DNA of 64,000 nucleotides from Rathayibacter sp. SD072 (lineage in GTDB: Bacteria; Actinomycetota; Actinomycetes; Actinomycetales; Microbacteriaceae), in the NCBI RefSeq assembly GCF_017355185.1, contig NZ_JADILJ010000014.1, positions 1 to 64,000 of the forward strand, read 5' to 3'. This document shows, piece after piece, positions 7,942 to 15,864 of this stretch. Made by a program: the position numbers and the translations under genes. The notes under the pieces were generated by a model. The model did no database searches. It had not been told where the DNA came from and was given only the letters and a program-made list of their open reading frames with translations. Each line of letters opens with the position of its first letter. Position 1 is the first letter of the stretch.

Positions 7942-8412
7942 ATGTCCCACGGTGATCGAGACCGGGCCCTCCAGGAACGCCTCAGCGAGTCCATGCCCTC
8001 CATGCACCAGCTCTGCTCGGGGGAGTCGCCGGAGCTGTTCCGCTCGCTGATGTCGCGCATCGGCGACAAGTGGACCCTCCTGGTCATCGGCGTCCTCGGG
8101 AGCGATCGCCTGCGCTTCACCGAGATCGCCGACACGATCCCGGGGATCTCCCGCCGGATGCTCACGGTCACTCTGCGCGCCCTCGAGCGCGACGGACTCG
8201 TCTCGCGCACCGTGTACGCGCAGGTTCCGCCCCGTGTCGAGTACGAGGTCACCGATCTCGGACGCTCCTTGCAGACCGTCGCGTTCGCCGTCGGCGACTG
8301 GGTCGGGGAGCATCAGCAGACGATCGTCGAGAACAGGCGCGGCTTCGATGCCGCCGCCGACCCCGCGGGGCGGCAGGCGGACGAGCCGGTCTCGGCGGCG
8401 CAGGGGCACTGA
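7942..8412 (+). CDS. HxlR-family (DUF24) winged-helix regulator with a single cysteine
   Basis: DNA-binding protein of 156 residues. The HxlR core runs from about residue 38 ('IGDKWTLLVIGVLGSDRLRFTEIADTIPG', seen in part) through 'ISRRMLTVTLRALERDGLVSR' to the wing 'PRVEYEVTDLGRSL'. It has one cysteine only, Cys25 in 'MHQLCSG', placed just before the DNA-binding domain as in redox-sensing members such as YodB and HypR. GGAGGAG lies 5 nt before the ATG. It probably represses azoR and itself until the thiol is oxidised or alkylated; this is inferred from gene order and the cysteine. Confidence 0.88.
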   Translation: MSHGDRDRALQERLSESMPSMHQLCSGESPELFRSLMSRIGDKWTLLVIGVLGSDRLRFTEIADTIPGISRRMLTVTLRALERDGLVSRTVYAQVPPRVEYEVTDLGRSLQTVAFAVGDWVGEHQQTIVENRRGFDAAADPAGRQADEPVSAAQGH

Positions 8413-8449
8413 GCGACGGAGGAGGCGCGTCCCGCTGGATCCGTCGACG

Positions 8450-9328
8450 TCACGCGGGCGGTGTGCTCCCGTCCGCCCAGCCCTCCAGCTCGACGACCAG
8501 CGCCATGCAGCGCAGGCGGGCGGGGGAGAAGTCGTAGGGCATCCTCCCGACGGCCTCGACCGCGCTCATCGAGCCCGCGCTCATCGAGTCCGCGCCCTCG
8601 GCTCCGTCGGGATGCGCCGCGTCCCACTCGTCGAAGAGCGCCTCGTCGTCCCGGTCCTGGCCGGAGGCCTCGATCACGGCCCGCAGCACCTGCTCGAAGG
8701 CGTGCCGCTCGGCGGCGACCTGCGCCACGCGGGGGTCGTCGACGGCGACCGTGTCATCGAGTGCCTCCTCGGCGGCGTCGACGCGGTCCGACTCCTCCCG
8801 GAGACCCGGATGGGTGGCGAGGGCGAGGAAGCGCCCGGCCTGGACGGCGGCCCCGAGCGGGCCGAAGATCCGCTCGGTGACCAGCAGGGTGTCGAGGTCC
8901 GCCTGCCGGATCGAGCCCTCGGGCACGCTCTCGAGGCGGCGGATCACGAGGTCCGAGAGCAGTCCCGCCCGGCTGCCGCTGCCCCGCATGCTCTGCACGG
9001 CGGCCCTCTGCCGCTGCAGCTCCGCCTCCTGCGCGGCGAGACTGCGCTCGAGCCGCTCCAGCACCGCTCGACCCCCCTCGGCCGGCGCCGCGTCGGCGAA
9101 GGCGTCGCGGATGTCGTCCAGGGCGATCCCCGCCTCGGCCATCCGCCGGATCCACAGCAGCCGGATCATCTGCTCGTAGCCGTACCGGCGACGGCCGTCC
9201 GCGCCCCGCTCGGGCTCCGGGAGCAGCCCCAGCTCGTGGTAGTGCCGGATGGCCCGTGGAGTGGTGCCGACGAACGCGGCGGCGTCGCCGATCATGACCT
9301 GACGCGGCGGGATGAGGGACGGATGCAT
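8450..9328 (-). CDS. MerR-family transcriptional regulator
   Basis: Protein of 292 residues. The N-terminal winged helix reads 'MIGDAAAFVGTTPRAIRHYHELGLLPEPER' (about 12-41, shown only in part as the family mark), followed by 'RRYGYEQMIRLLWIRRMAEAGI'. A coiled-coil helix follows (LERLERSLAAQEAELQRQRAAVQ). The long C-terminal domain of about 170 residues is not one of the common ligand domains and resembles TipA-like or multidrug sensors only loosely. The ATG at 9328 has GAGGAAGG upstream. Targets are unknown. It is convergent with the HxlR gene. Confidence 0.87.
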   Translation of the reverse strand: MHPSLIPPRQVMIGDAAAFVGTTPRAIRHYHELGLLPEPERGADGRRRYGYEQMIRLLWIRRMAEAGIALDDIRDAFADAAPAEGGRAVLERLERSLAAQEAELQRQRAAVQSMRGSGSRAGLLSDLVIRRLESVPEGSIRQADLDTLLVTERIFGPLGAAVQAGRFLALATHPGLREESDRVDAAEEALDDTVAVDDPRVAQVAAERHAFEQVLRAVIEASGQDRDDEALFDEWDAAHPDGAEGADSMSAGSMSAVEAVGRMPYDFSPARLRCMALVVELEGWADGSTPPA

Positions 9329-9423
9329 GGGGGCCTTCCTCGGGCGGATGTGAGTCCAGCGCACCACATGACGCTGCGGAAGGAGCAAGCCCGCCTCGCC
9401 GCGGCCTGCGATCGGCCGGTCGC

Positions 9424-9509
9424 GTTCACAACGAAGGAAGGATGCCCGACGCCGCCCGTGGACACGCGTCCCCGACGCTCGCCCGCGGCATCCTTCCTTC
9501 GTTGTGAAC
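9424..9509. repeat. Perfect 23-bp inverted repeat (large hairpin or MITE-like element)
   Basis: Arms at 9424-9446 and 9487-9509 are perfect 23-bp inverted copies (beginning GTTCACAACGAAGG) around a 40-bp G+C-rich centre. It lies 4 bp after the stop of the Gfo/Idh gene at 9514. It could act as the operon terminator or be a small non-autonomous element. The arms are richer in A+T than the surroundings. No second copy was seen in this window. Confidence 0.75.
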
Positions 9510-9513
9510 AGCG

Positions 9514-10674
9514 TCAGACGGCCGTCATCCGCGACCCGTCCGCAGCGCTCTGCTCCACCGCGTCGAGCACCCGCTGCACCTGCAGGGCGTCGGCGAACGA
9601 CGGAGTCGGCGCGCGACCCTCCGCGATCGCCGTCACCAGGTCGACGACCTGGTGGGTGAAGACGTGCTCGTAGCCCAGGCCGTGGCCGGTCGGCCACCAG
9701 TGGCCGACGTAGGGGTGCGACGGATCCGTCACCTGGATGCGGCGGAAGCCCTGCGCGTCGTCGGGGTCGGTGCCGTCGAAGAACTCGAGCTCGTTCATCC
9801 GCTCGAAGTCGAAGGCGATCGAGCCGCGCTCGCCGTTGATCTCGATGCGGTTGGCGTTGCGGCGGCCCAGCGCCAGGCGCGTCGCCTCGAAGACGCCGAG
9901 CGCGCCGCCGCTGAGGTTCGCCGTGAACGCCACCGCGTCGTCGACGGTGACCGGGCCGCGCTCCGCGTCGGCGTCCGCGCGACCGCCCAGCCCCGACTGC
10001 GTCGCCAGCACCGGCCGCTCCGTCACGAAGGTGCGCAGCACGGCCGAGACGGAGTCGATGCTCTGCCTGGTCAGCCACTGCGCCGTGTCGATGCTGTGCG
10101 CCGCGATGTCGCCGAGCGTGCCCGAGCCCGCCTTCGAGCGGTCGAGCCGCCAGGTCAGCGGCGCCTCGGAGTCGCTCAGCCAGTCCTGCAGGTACTGCGC
10201 CCGCACGTGGCGGATCTCGCCGAGGCGCCCGTCCTCGACGAAGCGCTTCGCCAGCGCGAGCGCCGGGGTGCGCCGGTAGCTGAAGCCGCAGGTCGCGGTG
10301 CCGCTCGCAACGGCCGCGGCCGCGGTCATCCGCTCGGCCTCCTCGACGGAGCGCGCGAGCGGCTTCTCGCAGAGCACGTGCTTGCCGGCCTCGAGAGCGG
10401 CGATCGCGATCTCGGCGTGCTGGTCGCCCGGGGTGACGATGTCGACCAGGTCGATGTCGTCGCGCGCGATGACCGCGCGCCAGTCGGTCGACCACTCGTC
10501 GGCGCCGAACTCGGCGGCCGCCGCGCGCGCCCGGCCCTCGTCGCGCCCCGCGACCACGACGAGGCGCGGCTCGAGGGCGAGCGGGAAGAAGCGGTGCGCC
10601 GTGCGCCACGCGTGGGCGTGCGCGCGCCCCATGAAGGCGTGGCCGATCAGGGCGACGCGCAGCTCCTTCGTCAC
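9514..10674 (-). CDS. Gfo/Idh/MocA-family sugar dehydrogenase
   Basis: Cytoplasmic NAD(P)-dependent oxidoreductase of 386 residues. The Rossmann motif 'ALIGHAFMGRAHAHAW' (about 8-23) and the catalytic 'EKPLA' (lysine near residue 105) are present, as are 'GDIAAHSIDTAQW' with the usual Asp and His, and the late 'WWPTGHGLGYEH'. The start is a GTG at 10674 overlapping the upstream stop (GTGA). It is the last gene of an operon with a sugar ABC importer and a ThuA-like protein, so it probably oxidises the imported sugar or a keto-sugar derived from it. Confidence 0.92.
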   Translation of the reverse strand: MTKELRVALIGHAFMGRAHAHAWRTAHRFFPLALEPRLVVVAGRDEGRARAAAAEFGADEWSTDWRAVIARDDIDLVDIVTPGDQHAEIAIAALEAGKHVLCEKPLARSVEEAERMTAAAAVASGTATCGFSYRRTPALALAKRFVEDGRLGEIRHVRAQYLQDWLSDSEAPLTWRLDRSKAGSGTLGDIAAHSIDTAQWLTRQSIDSVSAVLRTFVTERPVLATQSGLGGRADADAERGPVTVDDAVAFTANLSGGALGVFEATRLALGRRNANRIEINGERGSIAFDFERMNELEFFDGTDPDDAQGFRRIQVTDPSHPYVGHWWPTGHGLGYEHVFTHQVVDLVTAIAEGRAPTPSFADALQVQRVLDAVEQSAADGSRMTAV

Positions 10675-11786
10675 GACCGCACCCCCTCGAGCAGGTCGCC
10701 CGCGGGCGTCTGCAGCGGCACCGGCTCCGGCCGCTCGACCGGACTCGCGATCGGCACGACGACCCCCTCCGCGCTCGAGCGCAGGATCGCGTCCATCACC
10801 TCGAGCACGTGCAGGGCGAGGCGTCCGGAGGCGCGCTCGGGGCGGCCGTGCCGCAGAGCGTCGGCGAGATCGGCCAGCCCCACGCCGCGGCCCGTGCCGA
10901 TGACTCCGGCCGAGTCCTCCAGCGCCGTCCACTCGGGCTCGTCACGCAGCGACACCTCGACCGGGTCCGAGAAGTGGTTCGGATCGGGCACCGCGAGAGT
11001 GCCGGTGGTGCCGTAGACCTCGAAGAGCGGACTGCGGGTGCGCCAGACCTCGAAGCTCACGGTGAGCGTGGTGGTCGCTCCGCTCGCGTGCTCGAGCAGG
11101 GCGCTGATGTGGGTGTCGACCGCGACCGGCAGCGGCGTGCCGGCGAGCGGGCCCGACTCGACCGAGCGGGCGCGGTCCGAGCGCGTCGCGACTCCCGAGA
11201 CCCGGGTGACCGCGCCGAAGAAGTGCACCAGCGAGCTCAGGTAGTACGGGCCCATGTCGAGCAGCGGTCCGCCGCCCGGCTGGTAGTAGAAGGCGGGGGC
11301 CGGGTGCCAGCGCTCGTGCCCCGGTGCCGACCAGTGCACCTGAGCGGCGATCGGCGTGCCGATGAGACCGGAGTCGAGAGCCCGGCGCGCGGTCTGGATC
11401 CCGGTGCCGAGCACCGTGTCCGGCGCGCTGGCGACCCGCAGGCCGAGGCGCTCCGCGAGATCGAGCAGCGGAGCCGCCTCCACCGCGTCCAGGCCCAGCG
11501 GCTTCTCGGCGAACACGTGCTTGCCGGCCTCGAGCGCCCGGGTGCCGATCTCGACGTGCGCCGCCGGGATCGTGAGGTTGAGCACGCAGTCGACCTCGGG
11601 GTCGGCGAGCAGCTCGTCGACGCTCAGGGCGCGGACGCCGTGCTCGGCCGCGACGGCGCGCGCCCGGTCGAGGTCGAGATCGGCCACCGCGACCAGGCGC
11701 AGCTGCGGGAAGGTCGGCAGGTTCGCGAGGTACTGCTCGCTGATCTTGCCGACGCCGATGATGCCGACCGTCAGCGCGACGCCCAC
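10671..11786 (-). CDS. Gfo/Idh/MocA-family oxidoreductase (ThuB-like)
   Basis: NAD(P)-dependent oxidoreductase of 371 residues with 'VGIIGVGKISEQYLANL' at the N-terminus, 'AEKPLGLD' as the catalytic-lysine motif, and 'GGGPLLDMGPYYLSSLVHFFG' in the substrate domain. The GTG at 11786 lies within the end of the ThuA gene, a 16-nt overlap. Together with the neighbouring Gfo/Idh enzyme and ThuA it resembles Thu-type and 3-keto-sugar pathways, in which a sugar hydroxyl is oxidised before cleavage. The precise substrate is unknown. Confidence 0.9.
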   Translation of the reverse strand: MGVALTVGIIGVGKISEQYLANLPTFPQLRLVAVADLDLDRARAVAAEHGVRALSVDELLADPEVDCVLNLTIPAAHVEIGTRALEAGKHVFAEKPLGLDAVEAAPLLDLAERLGLRVASAPDTVLGTGIQTARRALDSGLIGTPIAAQVHWSAPGHERWHPAPAFYYQPGGGPLLDMGPYYLSSLVHFFGAVTRVSGVATRSDRARSVESGPLAGTPLPVAVDTHISALLEHASGATTTLTVSFEVWRTRSPLFEVYGTTGTLAVPDPNHFSDPVEVSLRDEPEWTALEDSAGVIGTGRGVGLADLADALRHGRPERASGRLALHVLEVMDAILRSSAEGVVVPIASPVERPEPVPLQTPAGDLLEGVRS

Positions 11787-12478
11787 AGCAGGCCCCTCTC
11801 GATGATCGTGCGGACGTTCGGGTCCTCGAGCACCTCGACGCGGTGCCCCGGCGTCGAGACGAAGATCCGCCCGGCGCCCCACTGGCGGGTCCAGATCGCG
11901 GGCGAGGTGATCGGACGGGTCCACGGGTCCCACTCCCGCACCTCCTGGGTCGTCGTGGCGAGCACGTCGAGGTAGTCGTCGTGCAGCACCCAGTACTGCT
12001 CGGTGACCAGGTCGAAGTCCGAGAGCCCCTGCGTGATCGGGTGCTCGGCCGCCGCCTCGGTCAGCGTGATGCGGTGCGGGCGGTAGTTGTCGGCCTGCTC
12101 GCCGGTCAGCTCGCTCGGGTGCTTGCCCGGGTGCGCGGCGAACTGCCCGCCGATCAGCTGCAGGTAGTCGGCGCTGCTCCGGAACGAGTCGGCGATGCCG
12201 CCGTGCCAGCCGGCGAGGCCCGTGCCCGCCTCGACCGCGGCGCGCAGCCCTGCGACCTCGGCGGCCTCGATCGTGCTCATGGTCATCGACTGCACGATCA
12301 GGTCGACGGTGGGCAGGTAGTCGGCGTCGGCGTAGACGGCGGTCGACTCCTCGATCCGCACGTCGAAGCCGTGGGCCTCGAGGTGCGGGACGAAGAGCTC
12401 GGTCGCCTCGACGGGCTGGTGCCCGTCCCATCCGCCGCGCACGATCAGCGCGCTCCTGCGGGATCGATCGGAGGTCAT
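11771..12478 (-). CDS. ThuA-like (trehalose utilisation) domain protein
   Basis: Class I glutamine-amidotransferase-like fold of 235 residues. ThuA features are 'ALIVRGGWDGHQPVEATELF' near the N-terminus, 'GLAGWHGGIADSFRSSADYLQLIGGQF' in the middle (seen in part) and 'HDDYLDVLATT' plus 'WTRQWGAGRIFVSTPGH' near the end. The catalytic Cys of true amidotransferases is absent, as usual for ThuA. Two starts are possible: ATG 12502, which overlaps the permease stop, or ATG 12478, which has AAAGGA 6 nt upstream and is preferred here. ThuA proteins act with Gfo/Idh dehydrogenases on disaccharides or keto-sugars. Confidence 0.88.
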   Translation of the reverse strand: MTSDRSRRSALIVRGGWDGHQPVEATELFVPHLEAHGFDVRIEESTAVYADADYLPTVDLIVQSMTMSTIEAAEVAGLRAAVEAGTGLAGWHGGIADSFRSSADYLQLIGGQFAAHPGKHPSELTGEQADNYRPHRITLTEAAAEHPITQGLSDFDLVTEQYWVLHDDYLDVLATTTQEVREWDPWTRPITSPAIWTRQWGAGRIFVSTPGHRVEVLEDPNVRTIIERGLLWASR

Positions 12479-12498
12479 GGGTGTCCTTTCGTGGAGGG

Positions 12499-13395
12499 TC
12501 ATCGACCGGCCAGGCTTCCGCCGATGCCGCCGACGCTGAAGTGCTTGTTGAGGAAGACGAACAGGATGATCGGCGGGAGCATCATGACGACGGCCACCGC
12601 CATCACCGGGCCCCAGTCCGTCGCATTCTGCTGGAAGAAGCTCTGCAGACCCACCGGCAGCGTGTAGTTGCTGTCGGCGCGGAGGAACACGACCGCGATC
12701 AGGTAGTCGTTCCAGGCGAGCAGGAACGAGAAGATCGCCGTCGAGAGCAGCCCCGGGAGGGAGTTGCGCAGCACGATCCGGGTGAACGAGCCGAACAGGC
12801 TCGCTCCGTCGATCCAGGCGGCCTCCTCGAGTGCGATGGGGATGGAGTCGTAGTAGGCCGCCATCATCCAGATCGCCACCGACATCGTGCCGCCGACGTA
12901 GACGACGGTGACGCCCGCGAGCGTGTCGACGAGGCCGAGGTTCGCGAAGAGGATGAACAGCGGGATGATCGCGGTCACGACCGGCAGCGACTGCACGACG
13001 AAGAGCAGCAGCGAGTAGCCCGAGACGAGGCGGTTGCGCGCTCGGCTGAGCACGTAGCCGGCCGGAGCCGCCACGGCGACCGAGACGACCACCGTCACGA
13101 GGGTGATCACCAGGCTGTTGGCCAGCCAGGTCGCGACGCTGGAGCGGCTGAACACGAGCTCGAAGTTCTCGAGCGTGAACGAGGCGGTGGACGTCGAGCC
13201 GAGCGACGGCTGCGTCGACAGCACGAACACGGCGGCGATCGGAGCGAGGACCAGCAGCGTGAGCACGAGCATCACGGTGAAGCGGAGCCAGCGGCCCCGG
13301 TCCTCGCGGTCGCGGTGCGGGCGGCGGCCCCGGTCCGGGCGGCTCTGCGGCGAGCGGCCCTGCGCGGGCGAGGGGCGGGCGGCCAGGGCGGTCAT
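12499..13395 (-). CDS. Carbohydrate ABC transporter permease (MalG type)
   Basis: Inner-membrane subunit of 298 residues. A basic N-terminal tail (about 36 residues) is followed by six hydrophobic segments. The EAA loop 'ALEEAAWIDGASLFGSFTRIV' contacts the shared ATPase. The ATG overlaps the stop of the preceding permease as ATGA. Third gene of the binding protein-permease-permease-ThuA-dehydrogenase operon. Confidence 0.93.
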   Translation of the reverse strand: MTALAARPSPAQGRSPQSRPDRGRRPHRDREDRGRWLRFTVMLVLTLLVLAPIAAVFVLSTQPSLGSTSTASFTLENFELVFSRSSVATWLANSLVITLVTVVVSVAVAAPAGYVLSRARNRLVSGYSLLLFVVQSLPVVTAIIPLFILFANLGLVDTLAGVTVVYVGGTMSVAIWMMAAYYDSIPIALEEAAWIDGASLFGSFTRIVLRNSLPGLLSTAIFSFLLAWNDYLIAVVFLRADSNYTLPVGLQSFFQQNATDWGPVMAVAVVMMLPPIILFVFLNKHFSVGGIGGSLAGR

Positions 13396-14405
13396 TCGAC
13401 GTCCACCTTCCGGATCTGGCGGTACAGGACGACCGAGACGACGACGAGCACGGCCGTCATCAAGAACGCGATGGCGACGCCCGGTCCGGTCTGGAAGTTC
13501 TGGAAGACCATCTGGTAGGCGAGCACCACGAGCGAGGTCGTCGCGTTCACCGGTCCGCCCCCGGTCAGGAGGAAGATCGTCGGGAAGTCGTTGACGCAGA
13601 AGATCGTCATCAGGATCCACGAGATGTACGTGGTGCGGGCTATCAGCGGCATCGTGATCAGCCGGAACGACTGCCAGGGCGTCGCTCCGTCGACCTTCGC
13701 CGCCTCGTAGACGTTGGTGTCGACCGCGGCGAGGGCGGACGAGATCATCATCATCATGAACGGGAAGCTCACCCACACCTTGAACACGCAGACCGTGATC
13801 TGGGCCAGGGTCGGGTCGGCGAGGAAGAGCACGTCGCCGAAGCCGAGGGCCTTCGCGAGCACGGGCAGCGGGCTCTGTGGAGTGGCGACGAGCCAGTTCC
13901 AGGACGTCGCCGACACCACGACCGGCACGATCCACGGCATCAGCAGCAGCACCTTGAACAGCCCGCCGGCCGGGATCCGCGTGCGCAGCAGCAGGGCGAG
14001 CCCGAGCCCGACCAGCCAACTGCCGAAGACGCCCACCAGCGTGAAGGTCACCGTGAAGCCGACGGCCTGGGCGAACGCGGGCGACGTGAGCACGTCGATG
14101 TAGTTCTTCCCGCCGACGAACGGTCCCGCGTCGATCAGGCTGCCGTCGCGCAGCGACTGCACGAACGCGTAGACCACCGGGTAGACGTTGATCAGCACCA
14201 GGAGGAAGACCGAGGGCAGCGCGAACGCGAGCAGCGTCAGCGTGCGGGCGGTGAGCACGGGTCGGCGCCGGGAGCCGGCGGGCGCGGGGGTGCGGCGGGG
14301 TCCGCCTCCCGACACGCCCACTCCGCGCCGCGCGTTCGCCAGGCCGCCGGCCCGCGCCGCCTCGGCGGACGGGCCGCCGACGAGGACGGGGGTCGACTCG
14401 CTCAC
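13392..14405 (-). CDS. Carbohydrate ABC transporter permease (MalF/UgpA type)
   Basis: Inner-membrane subunit of 337 residues. An about 55-residue Gly/Pro/Arg-rich cytoplasmic tail precedes six membrane segments. The EAA loop reads 'NVYEAAKVDGATPWQSFRLI'. The GTG at 14405 overlaps the stop of the binding-protein gene (GTGA). The open frame extends much further upstream, but that part is the antisense-composition shadow of the binding-protein gene. It forms the channel with the 12499-13395 product. Confidence 0.93.
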   Translation of the reverse strand: MSESTPVLVGGPSAEAARAGGLANARRGVGVSGGGPRRTPAPAGSRRRPVLTARTLTLLAFALPSVFLLVLINVYPVVYAFVQSLRDGSLIDAGPFVGGKNYIDVLTSPAFAQAVGFTVTFTLVGVFGSWLVGLGLALLLRTRIPAGGLFKVLLLMPWIVPVVVSATSWNWLVATPQSPLPVLAKALGFGDVLFLADPTLAQITVCVFKVWVSFPFMMMMISSALAAVDTNVYEAAKVDGATPWQSFRLITMPLIARTTYISWILMTIFCVNDFPTIFLLTGGGPVNATTSLVVLAYQMVFQNFQTGPGVAIAFLMTAVLVVVSVVLYRQIRKVDVE

Positions 14406-15703
14406 GACGTCAGCGTCTTCTGCAGCGCGGTCAGCGCCTCCGTGGGGGAGGAGGAGCCGGACAGCAGCGCCTGCGCGAAGTCGGTCATGGGCTTGGTGCT
14501 GTCGACCAGCGTGACGTCGGCGAAGAGCGCGTCGTTGCCGGGCGCGGCCCACGTCCGGCTGATCGGCTGCCAGACGTCGATGGCCTTGGAGGCGTTGGCG
14601 TCGGCGCGGAACTCGGGGGTCTCGGCGATCGACTTCAGCACCGGCAGTCCGATGCCCGTCCCCTCGGTCCAGAGCGGGGCCATGTTCTGGTAGTAGTACG
14701 TCAGGAACGCCTCCGAGCCCTCCTGGCTGGGGGTGTTCGTGTACATCATGATGTTGTTCGGGAAGTAGAGCGCCCCCTTCGTGCCGGCGGCGCTCACGAG
14801 CGGATCGCCGACCACGACGTCCTCGAGCAGGTCTCCGCCCAGCTGGTAGGCGAGGCCCGATCCCTCGAAGCCCATGGCGTTCTTGCGCGCCTTCCACTGC
14901 GAGTACATGTTGGTCGTCGAGTAGCCCGCGGCGCCCGGATCGATGTAGCCCTTGGCGAGCATCTCGGCCACGAACTCCATCGCCTCGATGTTGGCGGGGG
15001 TGGCCGCGTTGGGCTTGCGCTCCTCGTCGAAGAGGCCGCCGCCGTTGTTGATCATGAGGCCGACGAGCATCTGCGCGCCGTTGCTCTGCGGGCCGGCCGA
15101 GATCGCGAATCCGTAGACGTCGTTCTTCTTCAGCGCCTCGCACGCGTCGAGGTAGGACTGCCAGTCGGTCGGCGGCTCGACACCGGCCTCCTCGAGCAGG
15201 GACTTGGAGTGCCAGAGCACGCGCATGTCGAGGTTGTAGGGGACGGCCGCGTAGCCGTCGGGCGTCTTCATCGTGTCGAGCACGCCCGGGAGGAAGTCGT
15301 CGTAGAGGCCGTTGCCCTTCCAGCTCTCGAGCAGGTCGTCGGCGTAGGCGATGGCGCCCTGCTCGGCGAACTGGAACGCCTGGGTGCCGCTGCCGCTGCT
15401 GACGGCGGGACCGGTCTTCGAGGCGATCGCCGAGGCGAAGGTGGCGGTGAAGTTCGACCACTGCACGGCCTGGTAGCGGACCGCGGGCAGGCCGTCGGCG
15501 GGCGTGTACGACGTGGCGATCTTCGTGTCGAGCGGCGTGTACTCGGAGCCTCCCCACGGCATGTTCCAGAAGTCGAGGGTGGAGCCGCCGCCGCTTCCTT
15601 CGGGGGAGCTGCAGGCGGCGAGGCCCGCGACCGCGGCGGCGGCGCCGAGGCCGCCGAGCAGGGTTCTGCGGGAGAGGAAGGAGGAGGGGGTGTTCGGGGT
15701 CAC
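14402..15703 (-). CDS. Sugar-binding lipoprotein with Tat-type signal
   Basis: Extracellular solute-binding protein family 1 member, 433 residues. The signal has a twin-arginine motif (SRRTLL, residues 11-16) followed by a hydrophobic stretch and lipobox Cys31 (GLAAC), so it is probably exported folded and lipid-anchored. The mature part contains 'LDFWNMPWGG' at its start and 'ERKPNAATPANIEAMEFVAEML', typical of CUT1 binding proteins. The GTG at 15703 has AGAGAGG 7-8 nt upstream; the longer frame to 15847 starts inside the regulatory region. First gene of the operon, divergent from its LacI regulator. Confidence 0.92.
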   Translation of the reverse strand: MTPNTPSSFLSRRTLLGGLGAAAAVAGLAACSSPEGSGGGSTLDFWNMPWGGSEYTPLDTKIATSYTPADGLPAVRYQAVQWSNFTATFASAIASKTGPAVSSGSGTQAFQFAEQGAIAYADDLLESWKGNGLYDDFLPGVLDTMKTPDGYAAVPYNLDMRVLWHSKSLLEEAGVEPPTDWQSYLDACEALKKNDVYGFAISAGPQSNGAQMLVGLMINNGGGLFDEERKPNAATPANIEAMEFVAEMLAKGYIDPGAAGYSTTNMYSQWKARKNAMGFEGSGLAYQLGGDLLEDVVVGDPLVSAAGTKGALYFPNNIMMYTNTPSQEGSEAFLTYYYQNMAPLWTEGTGIGLPVLKSIAETPEFRADANASKAIDVWQPISRTWAAPGNDALFADVTLVDSTKPMTDFAQALLSGSSSPTEALTALQKTLTS

Positions 15704-15747
15704 GGGCTGACCTCTCTGCGATGGCGTCGCGTTCGACAGTGAACAAG

Positions 15748-15841
15748 TTGCGCAATCCCTGGAGCGTCTCCGTTGATCGCATGCCCATAGTGCGGGGCCA
15801 ATTTTGCTTCCGCAAGAACATATTAGCCGGAAGTTGCGCAA
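15748..15841. promoter_or_regulatory. Paired LacI operators in the divergent promoter region
   Basis: Two copies of AAGTTGCGCAA(T/G), each with the perfect palindrome TTGCGCAA and a central CG, lie at 15748-15755 and 15834-15841. A split version, TTGC-TTCC-GCAA, lies between them near 15804-15815. The left copy is about 45 nt before the binding-protein start. The right copy is just upstream of the TACGGT -10 element of the LacI gene, so both transcription units can be repressed. Confidence 0.65.
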
Positions 15842-15864
15842 GTGCACGCTGCTACGGTGTGGGC

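Noticed and set aside
9329-10609. Upstream extension of the MerR frame to 10609
   Set aside because: The extension runs through the inverted repeat and out of frame across the Gfo/Idh gene. The MerR domain begins right after the ATG at 9328, which has its own ribosome-binding site.
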